A stretch of 64,000 nt of DNA from Bog-473 sp963726005 (GTDB lineage: Bacteria; Actinomycetota; Acidimicrobiia; Acidimicrobiales; RAAP-2): the NCBI GenBank assembly GCA_963726005.1, contig CAVSAT010000001.1:1-64000 (forward strand). Reading direction: 5' to 3'. Below the pieces are notes generated by a model. The model searched no databases and was not told where the DNA came from. It worked only from the letters and a program-made list of their open reading frames with translations. Position 1 is the first letter of the stretch. The number at the start of each line of letters is the position of its first letter. Shown piece by piece: positions 1 through 8,153 of this stretch. The position numbers and the translations under genes were made by a program.

Positions 1-119
1 GACGTTCGAGATATTCGATCTACTCCTTTAGGGATCGGCGCGCTCCAATCTCTGACTGCGGAGGGTCCGGGATACTGGGCGCGAGATTCGCGGACGGCGC
101 TCGATGGGAGGTGGTTGCG

Positions 120-1109
120 ATGACAAGCGGACCAACGCCGTCTGTAATCGCTAGGGTCCTGCGCCAAAGCCGGTATCCACTCATAGCCTTCGACCTCGAT
201 GACCTGATCATTCTTGGGGCGAACGAGGCTGCTTGCGAGCTTCTCGGCCGGGCCGCCAATTCGTTGGACGGTGTCCCAGTCTTTGAGATTCTGAGCGCGG
301 TCGACCAGCCCAAAGTGGAGGCAGCGCGGACACAGCTCGCATCGGGAGCGATACAGGGCTATAGGGCGCTCCGTCACTTTCGAAGGGCTGACGGCACGGA
401 GTTCGAGGCGAATGTGTGGGTGCGGCTCACGACAACAGATGCTGGCAGATTCGGTCTTGCCATCATCGAGCGTGGGGCCGCGGCCGTTCCTTGGCCGCTC
501 TTTGACGCCAGCATCACAATCGCGGCCATCGTGACCGACCATGACTGGACGATTGAACTGATCAGTAGCGACATCGAACGAATACTCGGGCGCAGTCCAA
601 AGGACTTCAAGGGTTCCTCCCTCTTGGGCCTGTTTCAGGCCGCCGACGCCCAGAATTTCCTTTCGGCTGTTGCCCGAGTCGCAACCGATGAAAGCAAAGC
701 AACGCTGCGGATGCACGTTCGTGATGGCGATGGCAATTGGCGAGATGTTTGGTGCATGGTCGTGGCGATGTGTCAACACTCACCCCCTCGTCTTGGTCTG
801 GCTATCGCCGCCATGTCTGAGTTCGGCCTTGAGCTGACCTCGGAGCTTCACCGGCAACTCGCTGTTCTCGGTGGGGATGTGCTTGACGGTATGGACCAGC
901 TTCGGTCGCAGATGCCGTCTGGGAACTTCTCAACGCGACAGTGGGAGATACTCACTCGGCTCCTACGCGGCGAACGAGTGGAAGACATTGCGGCCGGCCT
1001 TTACCTGAGCCCCAGCACAGTGCGGAACCACCTCGCCGCCATTTACAAGAAATTCGGTGTTCACTCCCAAACTCAACTCATGGCGAAGCTCCTCAGGGCT
1101 CCTGACTGA
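120..1109 (+). CDS. PAS-domain LuxR-family transcriptional regulator
   Basis: Predicted cytoplasmic sensor-regulator of about 330 residues. The N-terminal 120 residues look like a PAS fold (the FDLDDLIILGANEAACELLG stretch), a second PAS-like region lies around residues 140-230, and the C-terminal 60 residues are a LuxR/GerE helix-turn-helix (LSPSTVRNHLAAIYKKFGVH). A GTG at 111 is also in frame, but the GGGAGG at 105-110 sits 9 nt before the ATG at 120, so that start is preferred. It lies 107 nt upstream of a PAS-EAL gene on the same strand, suggesting a signalling role. The ligand is unknown. Base composition is visibly less GC-rich than the chromosome further right, consistent with an accessory region. 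Confidence 0.85.
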   Translation: MTSGPTPSVIARVLRQSRYPLIAFDLDDLIILGANEAACELLGRAANSLDGVPVFEILSAVDQPKVEAARTQLASGAIQGYRALRHFRRADGTEFEANVWVRLTTTDAGRFGLAIIERGAAAVPWPLFDASITIAAIVTDHDWTIELISSDIERILGRSPKDFKGSSLLGLFQAADAQNFLSAVARVATDESKATLRMHVRDGDGNWRDVWCMVVAMCQHSPPRLGLAIAAMSEFGLELTSELHRQLAVLGGDVLDGMDQLRSQMPSGNFSTRQWEILTRLLRGERVEDIAAGLYLSPSTVRNHLAAIYKKFGVHSQTQLMAKLLRAPD

Positions 1110-1126
1110 CCCGCCGAGATATTCAT

Positions 1127-1150
1127 CTAGACAATAGGACCGTTGTCTAG
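1127..1150. promoter_or_regulatory. Perfect 8-bp inverted repeat (operator or weak terminator)
   Basis: CTAGACAA and its exact reverse complement TTGTCTAG are separated by 8 nt, between the LuxR stop and the EAL gene start. There is no T-tract, so a dimeric-regulator operator is as likely as a terminator. Its function is not shown by sequence alone. Confidence 0.45.
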
Positions 1151-1215
1151 GCCAAACCGCTCGACCGATTGATTACTTTTCGCTTCATGACGTCCCGGCC
1201 GGTGAGAGAGGCCAG

Positions 1216-3108
1216 ATGAGCGAGGGTCACGCTGACGTGACACCACCGTGGGATCTCATCGCCGAGTGGATTCCCCATGTCGTGTGGGTGACCGACGCTG
1301 GGGGCTCTACCGAGTACCTCAATCGTCGTGGCTATGACCTCGTCGGCCTGACACCCGAAGAGACATCGGGTTGGGGTTGGCTGCGCGTCGTCCACCCTGA
1401 TGACGTCTCCCGGACCCGGGTGGCCTGGCAAACCGCCCTTCGCGACGGCACTCCCTTCGAGGTGGAATACCGAGTGCGGACCATCGGTGGTGACTACCGC
1501 TGGATGGTCGCCCGGGCACTTCCGGTACTCGGGCTTGACGACAAGGTTGTCCGGTGGGCTGGCACGTGGACCGATATCGACGACATCAAGCACCTTCAGC
1601 ACAAACTCGGTGGCAGCATGGGCGGAGTGGCCGCGTCGTTGGCAATCTTGGACGCGCTGCAAGAGACGGCCCCCATTGGAATCGGATTCGTTGACCGCGA
1701 ATTCCGAATCGTGCATGTGAACGAGCTGATGGCAGGGCTCAACGGGGCCACACCGGAGGAGGCCCAGGGTCGGACTCTCGCCGAGGTGTTGGGGTCGGTA
1801 TGGCCCCGGGTCCAAGCTCACTACCAGCAGGTGCTGAACTCCGGCAAGGCAATCGCAAACATCGAGGTCGCACGGCCGGGTGCTGACGGATTGCCGAGTC
1901 ACTGGCTGACCAGCTACTACCCGGTCTTTGTGGAAAATGAGGTTCAGGGCGTCGGGGTGGTCATGACGGATGTGAGCGAACACAAGCGCAATGAACAGTT
2001 CCGCTCTGTCGTCATGGAGAACATGGCCGAGGGCCTTTACGCCCTCGATGTGAAAGGGCGGGTGACTTACGTCAATGCAGCCGCCTCAAAGATGCTCCGC
2101 TGGGCCCCTGAGGAACTGCTGGGCAAGCAGATGCATGAGACAATCCATTTCCAAAAGGAGGACGGCACGCCGGTGCCTGCTTCCGACTGCCCGTTGCTCA
2201 AGGTGAACTCGACTGGACAGTCCGTCCGAGTGACCTCTGATGCATTTACCCGCAAGGACGGCTCCATCTTCCCCACTGCCTACTCGTCGGCTCCATTATG
2301 CAATGACACCAGCATCGAAGGAGTTGTCGTGGTTTTCCGCGATATTACTGCAGAGCATACTGAGCACGGCCGGGCACAGCGTGATCTAGCGGCGCTCAGC
2401 TGGCTGGGACGCATCCGCGATGCCCTCGATGAAGACCGCATGGTTCTGTACTCGCAGCCCATCATCCCAGCCGGCGAGGGCGTCCCGAGCGAAGAACTCT
2501 TGCTCCGCATGATCAGCCGGACGGGCGAGGTCATCCCGCCGGATGCCTTCCTCCCAGTCGCCGAGAAATACGGGCTTATTACCGAAATCGACCGTTGGGT
2601 TGTGGTCCAAGCCATTCGTCTCGCCGCTAGAGGGCGGCGGGTGGTGGAAGCGAATCTCTCGGCCGCAACCGTTGGCAGCCTCGATATCCTTCCCTTGATC
2701 GAGGACGAACTCATTGCGACTGGCGCCGATCCGGCCAATGTGACCTTCGAGATCACCGAAACGTCCCTGATGCGCGACGTTGAAGCGGGCGAACAGTTCA
2801 CCAAGGCTTTGGCTGACCTTGGGTGCGGCGTTGGGTTAGACGACTTTGGCACTGGCTACGGCAGCTTTACTTATCTCAAGAAACTCTCGATCCGCTACCT
2901 AAAGATCGACGTCGACTTCGTACGCGAACTTCTCACAAGCGAGGCCAATCAGGCTCTTGTGCGCGCCATTGTCGGGATAGCCAAAGCCTTCAACCTTCAG
3001 ACCGTTGCCGAAGGTGTCGAAGACCAAGAGACGTGGGACTTTCTCCGCCAAGAAGGAGTTGACTTCGGACAAGGGTTTCATCTCGGCAGGCCCGCACCGA
3101 TCGAGTGA
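1216..3108 (+). CDS. PAS-PAS-PAS-EAL cyclic-di-GMP phosphodiesterase
   Basis: A 630-residue soluble protein. PAS/PAC domains fall at about residues 15-125 (WRWM-type PAC end), 140-255 and 260-380, followed by an EAL domain at about 390-625. Catalytic features remain: the EAL motif reads ELLLR near residue 427, TFEITETSL supplies a metal-ligand Glu, DDFGTG is near residue 542, LKID carries the Lys, and AEGVED with the terminal GQGFHLGRP supplies Glu and Gln. An active c-di-GMP hydrolase is therefore expected. No GGDEF domain or membrane segment is present. The ATG is preceded by a GAGAGAGG purine run. It pairs functionally with the GGDEF gene about 700 nt downstream. Confidence 0.9.
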   Translation: MSEGHADVTPPWDLIAEWIPHVVWVTDAGGSTEYLNRRGYDLVGLTPEETSGWGWLRVVHPDDVSRTRVAWQTALRDGTPFEVEYRVRTIGGDYRWMVARALPVLGLDDKVVRWAGTWTDIDDIKHLQHKLGGSMGGVAASLAILDALQETAPIGIGFVDREFRIVHVNELMAGLNGATPEEAQGRTLAEVLGSVWPRVQAHYQQVLNSGKAIANIEVARPGADGLPSHWLTSYYPVFVENEVQGVGVVMTDVSEHKRNEQFRSVVMENMAEGLYALDVKGRVTYVNAAASKMLRWAPEELLGKQMHETIHFQKEDGTPVPASDCPLLKVNSTGQSVRVTSDAFTRKDGSIFPTAYSSAPLCNDTSIEGVVVVFRDITAEHTEHGRAQRDLAALSWLGRIRDALDEDRMVLYSQPIIPAGEGVPSEELLLRMISRTGEVIPPDAFLPVAEKYGLITEIDRWVVVQAIRLAARGRRVVEANLSAATVGSLDILPLIEDELIATGADPANVTFEITETSLMRDVEAGEQFTKALADLGCGVGLDDFGTGYGSFTYLKKLSIRYLKIDVDFVRELLTSEANQALVRAIVGIAKAFNLQTVAEGVEDQETWDFLRQEGVDFGQGFHLGRPAPIE

Positions 3109-3149
3109 TCAGAATTGAATGAGAGGTGCGTTTCTTAGGGTCTAGTATC

Positions 3150-3499
3150 GGCTTTTGGGAGTCCTCCGTGGAGCATGCCAAGGATCCCGATGCCCAACTC
3201 TGCGTACGGGCGGGCTACCTCTGCCTGCGTTGGATCGCAACCAACCTTGGATCCCATTTGACCCGGACCCAGCACCGGACGACCCCGTCTCGATCACTCG
3301 GGAGGAATTCGAGTCAGTTTGCGACGAGGTGGCTGCAGGTGGCGTGAGACTCGAGCCGGACCGAGACGATGCCTGGAAGGCATTCGCCGGGTGGCGGGTC
3401 AATTGCGACACCGTGCTGTTGAACTTGGCCCGGTTCGTCGAAGCTCCGCCCGCACTGTGGATCTCGGACCGCAGCCCCTTAAGACCGGACCAGTTCTGA
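3150..3499 (+). pseudogene. Decayed C-terminal tail of an actinobacterial membrane protein
   Basis: Two frames together read as one conserved C-terminal tail. The first frame gives VEHAKDPDAQLCVRAGYLCL; the second, after a shift near 3235-3245, gives FDPDPAPDDPVSITREEFE and then AFAGWRVNCDTVLLNLA. From memory this matches the cytoplasmic tail of a family of actinobacterial integral membrane proteins (GWRVNY signature), some annotated as potassium-channel-like. No start region or transmembrane portion remains upstream, so this is a truncated, frameshifted remnant. The family assignment is recognition only and unconfirmed. Confidence 0.45.
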
Positions 3500-3715
3500 G
3501 CGTGAGCACCACCAGGGGATTCTGCGCTCAGTCTTCCGCTCGATGTCGGCGAAACTGCGGACGGCGCTCGGCCACCTTCGCAAATAGGCGTTTGTGCTCG
3601 TCGCGGGCGGCATCCTGGGCGACAACGCCAATCGTCTCGCTCCTGACCTCGATCCCGCGACCAGGCGCTCTTTTAGTTCGTGATACCTGGCTGGATGCTT
3701 CGGCGCTCCTCCCTT
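3495..3715 (-). pseudogene. Decayed deazaflavin (F420)-dependent nitroreductase (Ddn-like) remnant
   Basis: On the minus strand, three frames in succession give the C-terminal signature of the Ddn/nitroreductase family: KGGAPKHPARYHELKERL, then EVRSETIGVVAQDAARDEHK and RLFAKVAERRPQF, then ADIERKTERRIP followed by a hydrophobic LVVLTL end. Intact homologues carry these blocks in this order (KGGAPKHPxWYHNL, ERLFAKxxxxxPQFxxYxxKT, IPVVVL). At least three indels and loss of the N-terminal half make it non-functional. No intact gene occupies 3500-3802 on either strand. Confidence 0.5.
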
Positions 3716-3802
3716 CGCGGCCGGAGATCAGCCAGCCGCACGATTGGGTGCAACAGGTTTGGCGCCTTATGAAAAGGCACGAACGCGCCGATATGTCACA
3801 CC

Positions 3803-5587
3803 GTGAGCACCAGGTCGAAGACGAACCCCCGGGACCCCTGGAGGTGGTATGCACCCCACCGGGCAATCGTCCTGCTGGGCATCGTGCTCACCATGATCGC
3901 GCTCGCAGGAGCCTTCCTCGGGGTTGCCAACGCGTCCCAAGCCGAGTCGCTGAATGCCAAATTGACGCAGCATTACATCGTGATCCTCCCGCCGGTACGG
4001 GAGATGCGGACAGCGGCCGCGGCTTTCCAGGTGCTCGCGACGGGTGCCTTCAACAGCTCCGCGCCGACGACCGCGACGAACGTGGCCGGAGCCGAAACTG
4101 ACGCAAACGCCATCAACAAGTCCTACGTGACCCTGCAACACCTCCTCACACTGCCGGGCAACGCCGGGCTGGCGCCTGGTCTGGCCGGCCGGATGTCGGA
4201 CTACCTTGCCGCGCAGTCGAGTCTCGGAGCATTCCTGGCCGGCGGGACGCACACGCCACAGACCGCCCATCTGGCTGCTGTGGAGACGTCAGCCGAAGCG
4301 AATCTCGATGCAACCCTGGTGGCCCTGCAGACGACCGCCACCAACCTCGTGCGCACGACATCCGACCAGGCACAGGCGGTCGCCGACAGGGCCCGGGTCG
4401 ATCTCCTGTGGTCCATCGCCATCGGCGTGGCCATCGCCGGCACCGTGATCGCGATCCTCACCCGGCACGCCCTCCGGGTGGAACGCGAGCAGTCCAGACG
4501 TGAAGCCATTCAGTCCGACATCGCACGAAGGATCGCGTTCGAGGCAAGCCTGCAAACCGCACTGGAGATGTCGAAGGCGGAGGCATCCGTCTTCGATCTC
4601 GTGGCCGAGGCACTGAGCCAGGCTGCTCCGGACATGAGATCCGAGCTCCTGCTGGCCGATTCCAGCAAAGCCCACTTTCGGCAGGTCCTTGTCAGTTCTG
4701 CGCAAACGGACGACGTCGGTTGCGGGGTCATGTCCCCCGACGACTGCCCGGCTGCATCGAGGGCGCGCTCCATGGTGTTTCCCGACAGCACGGCGCTCGA
4801 TGCCTGTCCCAACCTTCGGGGCCGAAATTGCTCCGCGCTCTGTGTTCCCATGAGCATCGGCGGCAACTCGCTGGGGGTCTTCCATGTGACCACCGAGGAC
4901 GGTTCGCCTCCGTCAGACGAAGTGGAGATGAACGTGGAGGCGGTCGCACGAAGGGCATCAGAGCGGTTGGCGATGCTGCGCGCCTTCGAGGTCTCCCGGA
5001 CCCAGGCCAACAGTGACTCCCTCACTGGCCTCATGACCCGGAGGAGCTTGGAGACCGCAGTCCGGGAGCTCCACGCCACGGGCACGCCGTATTCGGTGGC
5101 CTACGGCGACCTCGACCACTTCAAGGAGTTGAACGACGTCTTCGGGCACGCCGCGGGCGACCGCGCCCTGAGGACCTTCTCGCAGGTACTCCGGGATTCT
5201 CTCCGGCCCGCCGACATCCCGGGCCGCTACGGGGGTGAGGAGTTCGTCATCGTCCTCCCCGACTGTCCTGTCGACGAGGCGCGCCAGGTCCTCGAACGAG
5301 TCCGCGAGCGTCTGGCCGAACGGATCGTCATCGCCGAACTCCCGCGGTTCACCATCAGCTTCGGCCTCGCCTTCTCGGAACAGGCCGGGGACTTCGAAGC
5401 GGTGGTGTCACTGGCCGACGCCGCTCTCCTCAGCGCCAAGGCCGGGGGCCGGGATCGGATCGTCGTGTCAGCGGGACCGGACCAGCCGACGACGAACCCG
5501 GCGGCCGTCAGCGTTCGGTTGGACCCGACCGTCCATAGCAACGGCGACCTCGTCGAGGTTGCCTTCAGGGAGCCGCAACGCAACTGA
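3803..5587 (+). CDS. Membrane-anchored GAF-GGDEF diguanylate cyclase
   Basis: A 594-residue protein with transmembrane helix 1 at about residues 22-42, an extracytoplasmic stretch rich in Ala and Thr, transmembrane helix 2 at about 198-218, a GAF-like domain at about 245-395 and a C-terminal GGDEF domain at about 405-570. The active site reads GGEEF near residue 478, preceded by the RPAD inhibitory-site motif (RxxD five residues upstream) and DLDHFKELNDVFGH for metal and base binding. An active, product-inhibited c-di-GMP synthase is expected. Starts with GTG. Together with the EAL gene upstream it could form an opposing signalling pair. Confidence 0.92.
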   Translation: MSTRSKTNPRDPWRWYAPHRAIVLLGIVLTMIALAGAFLGVANASQAESLNAKLTQHYIVILPPVREMRTAAAAFQVLATGAFNSSAPTTATNVAGAETDANAINKSYVTLQHLLTLPGNAGLAPGLAGRMSDYLAAQSSLGAFLAGGTHTPQTAHLAAVETSAEANLDATLVALQTTATNLVRTTSDQAQAVADRARVDLLWSIAIGVAIAGTVIAILTRHALRVEREQSRREAIQSDIARRIAFEASLQTALEMSKAEASVFDLVAEALSQAAPDMRSELLLADSSKAHFRQVLVSSAQTDDVGCGVMSPDDCPAASRARSMVFPDSTALDACPNLRGRNCSALCVPMSIGGNSLGVFHVTTEDGSPPSDEVEMNVEAVARRASERLAMLRAFEVSRTQANSDSLTGLMTRRSLETAVRELHATGTPYSVAYGDLDHFKELNDVFGHAAGDRALRTFSQVLRDSLRPADIPGRYGGEEFVIVLPDCPVDEARQVLERVRERLAERIVIAELPRFTISFGLAFSEQAGDFEAVVSLADAALLSAKAGGRDRIVVSAGPDQPTTNPAAVSVRLDPTVHSNGDLVEVAFREPQRN

Positions 5588-5955
5588 CCCCTACCATTGC
5601 GGACCGCGCCGGAACCGGGACGCTGCTGGCATACCTCATATCTGGAGGGGTTGAGCAGGCGCATGTACGCTCGCTGCGGGCCCGCCTTTCGCATTGTGAT
5701 CTCGAGGACCGAACCAGCTCGTCAAGGGTCGCTGCGGGACTCCACTTCCGCTCCGTGTCCTCGATATGCCTTTGGCATCCCCTTGAATCCCTCCGACCAA
5801 CCTGACGCCCAAAGGTCAGTGCTGATGAACCTAAATCGACAGCCCTTCTCGTAGTGCCGTCGGCATCGCTGGCAGACGATGCCCTCAGGGAGGGCAGTCA
5901 ATTGCCACCCATTCGCTCGATGCTGGGGGTCACAACCGCTGGTTAGCGTTTTCCG
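5588..5955. other. Intergenic stretch without a supportable gene
   Basis: About 370 nt after the GGDEF gene. Short ORFs exist on both strands, but none shows a ribosome-binding site or family signature that I recognise. Composition is lower in GC than the neighbouring core genes, in keeping with remnants of integrated DNA next to the tmRNA gene. Confidence 0.4.
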
Positions 5956-6240
5956 ATGCGATGTCGTCGATGCAAGGAGTGCCAACGAGTCTTTCAGCCG
6001 TCGAGCCGTCACCTCCGGTGTCCATCATGTCGGGCGAGAGACGTCTGCTTGTGCGGGCGTCCGAAGCAGGTCAAGTCAGTGACATGCGTTTGTCGGGATG
6101 AAACCGAAAAGGCCAGAGGCAACTGGAAAGGAGGTCGAACTCGGCCTAAAGCGGGCTACATGATGTGCGCGTTCCAGGTCACCCTCGCGCCACCAGCGGG
6201 CCATATGTGTTCGAACACATTCTCTCAGGCATCCGTGTGA
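5956..6240 (+). pseudogene. Frameshifted zinc-ribbon HNH endonuclease remnant
   Basis: Cys pairs (CRRCKECQ, CPSCRARDVCLC, VTCVC) precede the phage/intron HNH signature NWKGGRTRPKAGYMM. The continuation RVPGHPRATSGPYVFEHIL is in another frame from 6165, so a single-base deletion near 6163-6165 breaks the gene. The expected His-rich core after FEHI is missing, so it is also truncated. Homing and phage HNH enzymes of this type carry exactly GYxMVRVxGHPRA...GPYVxEH. It lies about 90 nt from the 3' end of tmRNA, a common integration site, and probably belonged to an integrated element. Confidence 0.65.
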
Positions 6241-6332
6241 GCGACGCCATCGCTTGGGCGCGCGAAATTCTGACTCGCTACGAGGGTGTCGGCGCACCTC
6301 CAACAATCCTCACGTACCCGCGTGAGAACTCT

Positions 6333-6679
6333 TGGAGGTGGCGGGAATCGAACCCGCGTCCTTCAGCTTCGCAGTAGGCCTTCTCCGAGCGCAGCCGGCA
6401 TCAGATTGTCGGGGGCGGCACTTCTGCCGGCGGCAGTGCCGCCCCGTAACCGACGGATGTGTCCTCAGTGTTCAGTCGGTGTGACGCACTGAGTAAGCCC
6501 TACTGAATGACGCCCAAGATCCGATCCGTAGGGCGGGGACCGGCTGGACGTCGCTACTTAAGCAGCGATCGCGAGCTGAGGCTCGGCGTTTGTTTTTGGT
6601 TCCGGCTCTTTAACGTGGATCCGGAGACCACGGCTCGCTTCTCCTACCTTGACGACCGAAGTCGAAACCAATCACCCCC
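6333..6679 (-). ncRNA. ssrA: Transfer-messenger RNA (tmRNA)
   Basis: The minus strand shows the tmRNA 5' end GGGGGUGAUUGGUUUCGAC and a 3' T-arm GGUUCGAUUCCCGCCACC. The 7-bp acceptor stem GGGGGUG/CACCUCC closes with one G-U pair and a discriminator A at 6333; CCA is not encoded. A tag reading frame ends at TAA (6560-6558) with the C-terminal residues NAEPQLAIAA, i.e. an AIAA variant of the usual ALAA proteolysis signal. The resume codon is not certain. smpB lies directly upstream on the same strand, as in many bacteria. Rescues stalled ribosomes by trans-translation. Confidence 0.95.
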
Positions 6680-6766
6680 ATGTCTGGGTTCCGACCGATT
6701 TGGCCGGTCTGAGCATTCTACGGCCCCCAGGCGGCCGCATCGACGGGGAAGGGAACGGCGGGCTCC

Positions 6767-7288
6767 CTATCCGGCCCAGCGACCGATCTCCTTGCCGGCC
6801 CGAGCCGCCTCCTTCTCGGCATCGCGGGCACGGAGGACATTGCGCTTGTCGTAGAGGCGCCGGCCCTTGGCCAGCGCCAACTGGACCTTCGCCCTCCCGT
6901 CCCGGAAGTACAGCGAGACCGGGATCAGGGTGAGCGACTGTTGCTGGGTCTTGCCGAGCAATTCGTCGATCTGGCCTCGGTGCAGCAGCAGCTTGCGCTT
7001 GCGGTCGGGGTCATGGGCTCCGAGGCCGGTGGCGAACTGCCAGGGCGGGATGTGCAACTGGAACAGCCACATCTCGCCGCCGTCCACCCGGGCATAGGCC
7101 TCGCTCAGCTGCGCCTTGCCATCGCGGAGGGACTTCACCTCGGAGCCCTGTAGCACGATGCCCGCTTCGAAGGTCTCGAGGAACTCGTACTCGCGCCGGG
7201 CGCGCCGGTTGGTGGCAACGACACGGTCACCACTGCGATCCTCGCGGGCGGCCGCCCGCTTGGCGATCTGCTTCTTCGCCCTGGCCAT
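6767..7288 (-). CDS. smpB: SsrA-binding protein SmpB
   Basis: A 173-residue RNA-binding protein that delivers tmRNA to stalled ribosomes. Typical SmpB blocks are visible: NRRARREYEFLETFEAGIVL, QGSEVKSLRDGKAQLSEAYA, YFRDGRAKVQLALAKGRRLY and the basic C-terminal tail KRNVLRARDAEKE, thought to occupy the mRNA channel. The ATG at 7288 (MARAKKQIAKR) is chosen over longer in-frame starts because the upstream residues are Arg/Gly-rich and unlike the family. The gene ends 88 nt before the tmRNA 5' end and is divergent from mec. Confidence 0.95.
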   Translation of the reverse strand: MARAKKQIAKRAAAREDRSGDRVVATNRRARREYEFLETFEAGIVLQGSEVKSLRDGKAQLSEAYARVDGGEMWLFQLHIPPWQFATGLGAHDPDRKRKLLLHRGQIDELLGKTQQQSLTLIPVSLYFRDGRAKVQLALAKGRRLYDKRNVLRARDAEKEAARAGKEIGRWAG

Positions 7289-7314
7289 GAGGGGTACGAG
7301 GGTACCCTGCATGG

Positions 7315-7749
7315 GTGCTCCGCCTGCCCCGCGACCTCTACATGGAGATGGTTGCCCACTGCCTGTCCGGTCTGCCCGACGAGGCGTGCGGCCTCCTGGT
7401 CGGGTCCTACCGGGGAGACGAGGCGACCCACCTGTTCGCAACCACCAACGCCGCCGGCTCGGCGATGGTCTACGAGATCGACCCCAAGGAGATGCTGCGG
7501 GTCGACCGGGCGGCCCGGGACCTGGGCGCCGACATCATGGGCGTGTTCCACTCGCACACCCACACCGACGCCTACCCGTCGCCGACCGACGTGGCTCAGG
7601 CGGCGGACCCGGGGTGGCACTACGTCCTCGTCTCGCTGCGTGACTCGCACCCCGTCGTGCGCAGCTACCTGATTCGCGACGGCCAGATCACCGAGGAGCC
7701 CGTCGACGTGCCCGGGCTCGGGGTCCCAGGGCTGGAGATCCCCGGATAG
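7315..7749 (+). CDS. mec: JAMM/MPN+ zinc metallopeptidase, CysO-cysteine peptidase (Mec)
   Basis: A 144-residue single-domain JAMM protease. The catalytic Glu is in DEACGLLVG and the metal motif reads HSHTHTDAYPSPTD (H-x-H-x10-D). In Mycobacterium the homologue releases cysteine from the CysO-Cys adduct made by CysM. Here the next two genes on the same strand are cysO and cysM, which supports this specific role over a generic ubiquitin-like peptidase. The start is GTG. The divergent neighbour is smpB; the 27-nt gap must hold at least part of a promoter. Confidence 0.9.
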   Translation: MLRLPRDLYMEMVAHCLSGLPDEACGLLVGSYRGDEATHLFATTNAAGSAMVYEIDPKEMLRVDRAARDLGADIMGVFHSHTHTDAYPSPTDVAQAADPGWHYVLVSLRDSHPVVRSYLIRDGQITEEPVDVPGLGVPGLEIPG

Positions 7750-7856
7750 GGAGCCAGGAACGCTCCTTGTAGAATGGTTACCAGCTGAGTCAACAATCGG
7801 CCGACCAGCCCCAACGAGGCCGGTGAGCGCCCGAGAAGCACGAGCGAGGAGGCCCT

Positions 7857-8132
7857 GTGGCCGTCGAAGTCCGCCTACCGACCGTCCTGCGCAGCCACGC
7901 CGGAGGGGCCGCCGCCGTCAGCGTGGACGGGTCCACCATCGGCGAGGTCCTCTCCAAGCTCGTGGCCGAGTACCCCGGCATGGCCGGCCAGGTGCTCACC
8001 GACGACGGTTCCCTGCACAAGTTCGTGAACATCTACGTCGACGACGACGACGTGCGCTACCTGCAGGGCCTCGAGACCCCCGTCGCCGACGGCGCCGAGG
8101 TGTCGATCCTCCCGGCCGTGGCCGGCGGCTGA
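7857..8132 (+). CDS. cysO: MoaD/ThiS-family sulfur carrier protein CysO
   Basis: A 91-residue ubiquitin-fold carrier ending in the diglycine AVAGG, which is activated to a thiocarboxylate and donates sulfide to CysM. Family blocks include STIGEVLSKLVAEYPG, VNIYVDDDDVRYLQGLETPV and DGAEVSILPAVAGG. The GTG start follows GGAGGCC. A TAGAAT at 7772-7777 could be a -10 element for a cysO-cysM transcript, though no good -35 is obvious. The gap to cysM is 21 nt, so co-transcription is likely. Confidence 0.92.
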   Translation: MAVEVRLPTVLRSHAGGAAAVSVDGSTIGEVLSKLVAEYPGMAGQVLTDDGSLHKFVNIYVDDDDVRYLQGLETPVADGAEVSILPAVAGG

Positions 8133-8153
8133 GGCTCGTCGGAGCCGGACGCC

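Noticed and set aside
111..119. GTG at 111 as the start of the LuxR gene
   Set aside because: It directly abuts the ribosome-binding site, whereas the ATG at 120 has proper spacing.
5722..6012. Minus-strand 96-codon ORF with a Cys pair (VCQRCRRHY)
   Set aside because: No ribosome-binding site, single Cys pair only, overlaps the HNH remnant on the other strand. Could be another decayed fragment but is not supportable.
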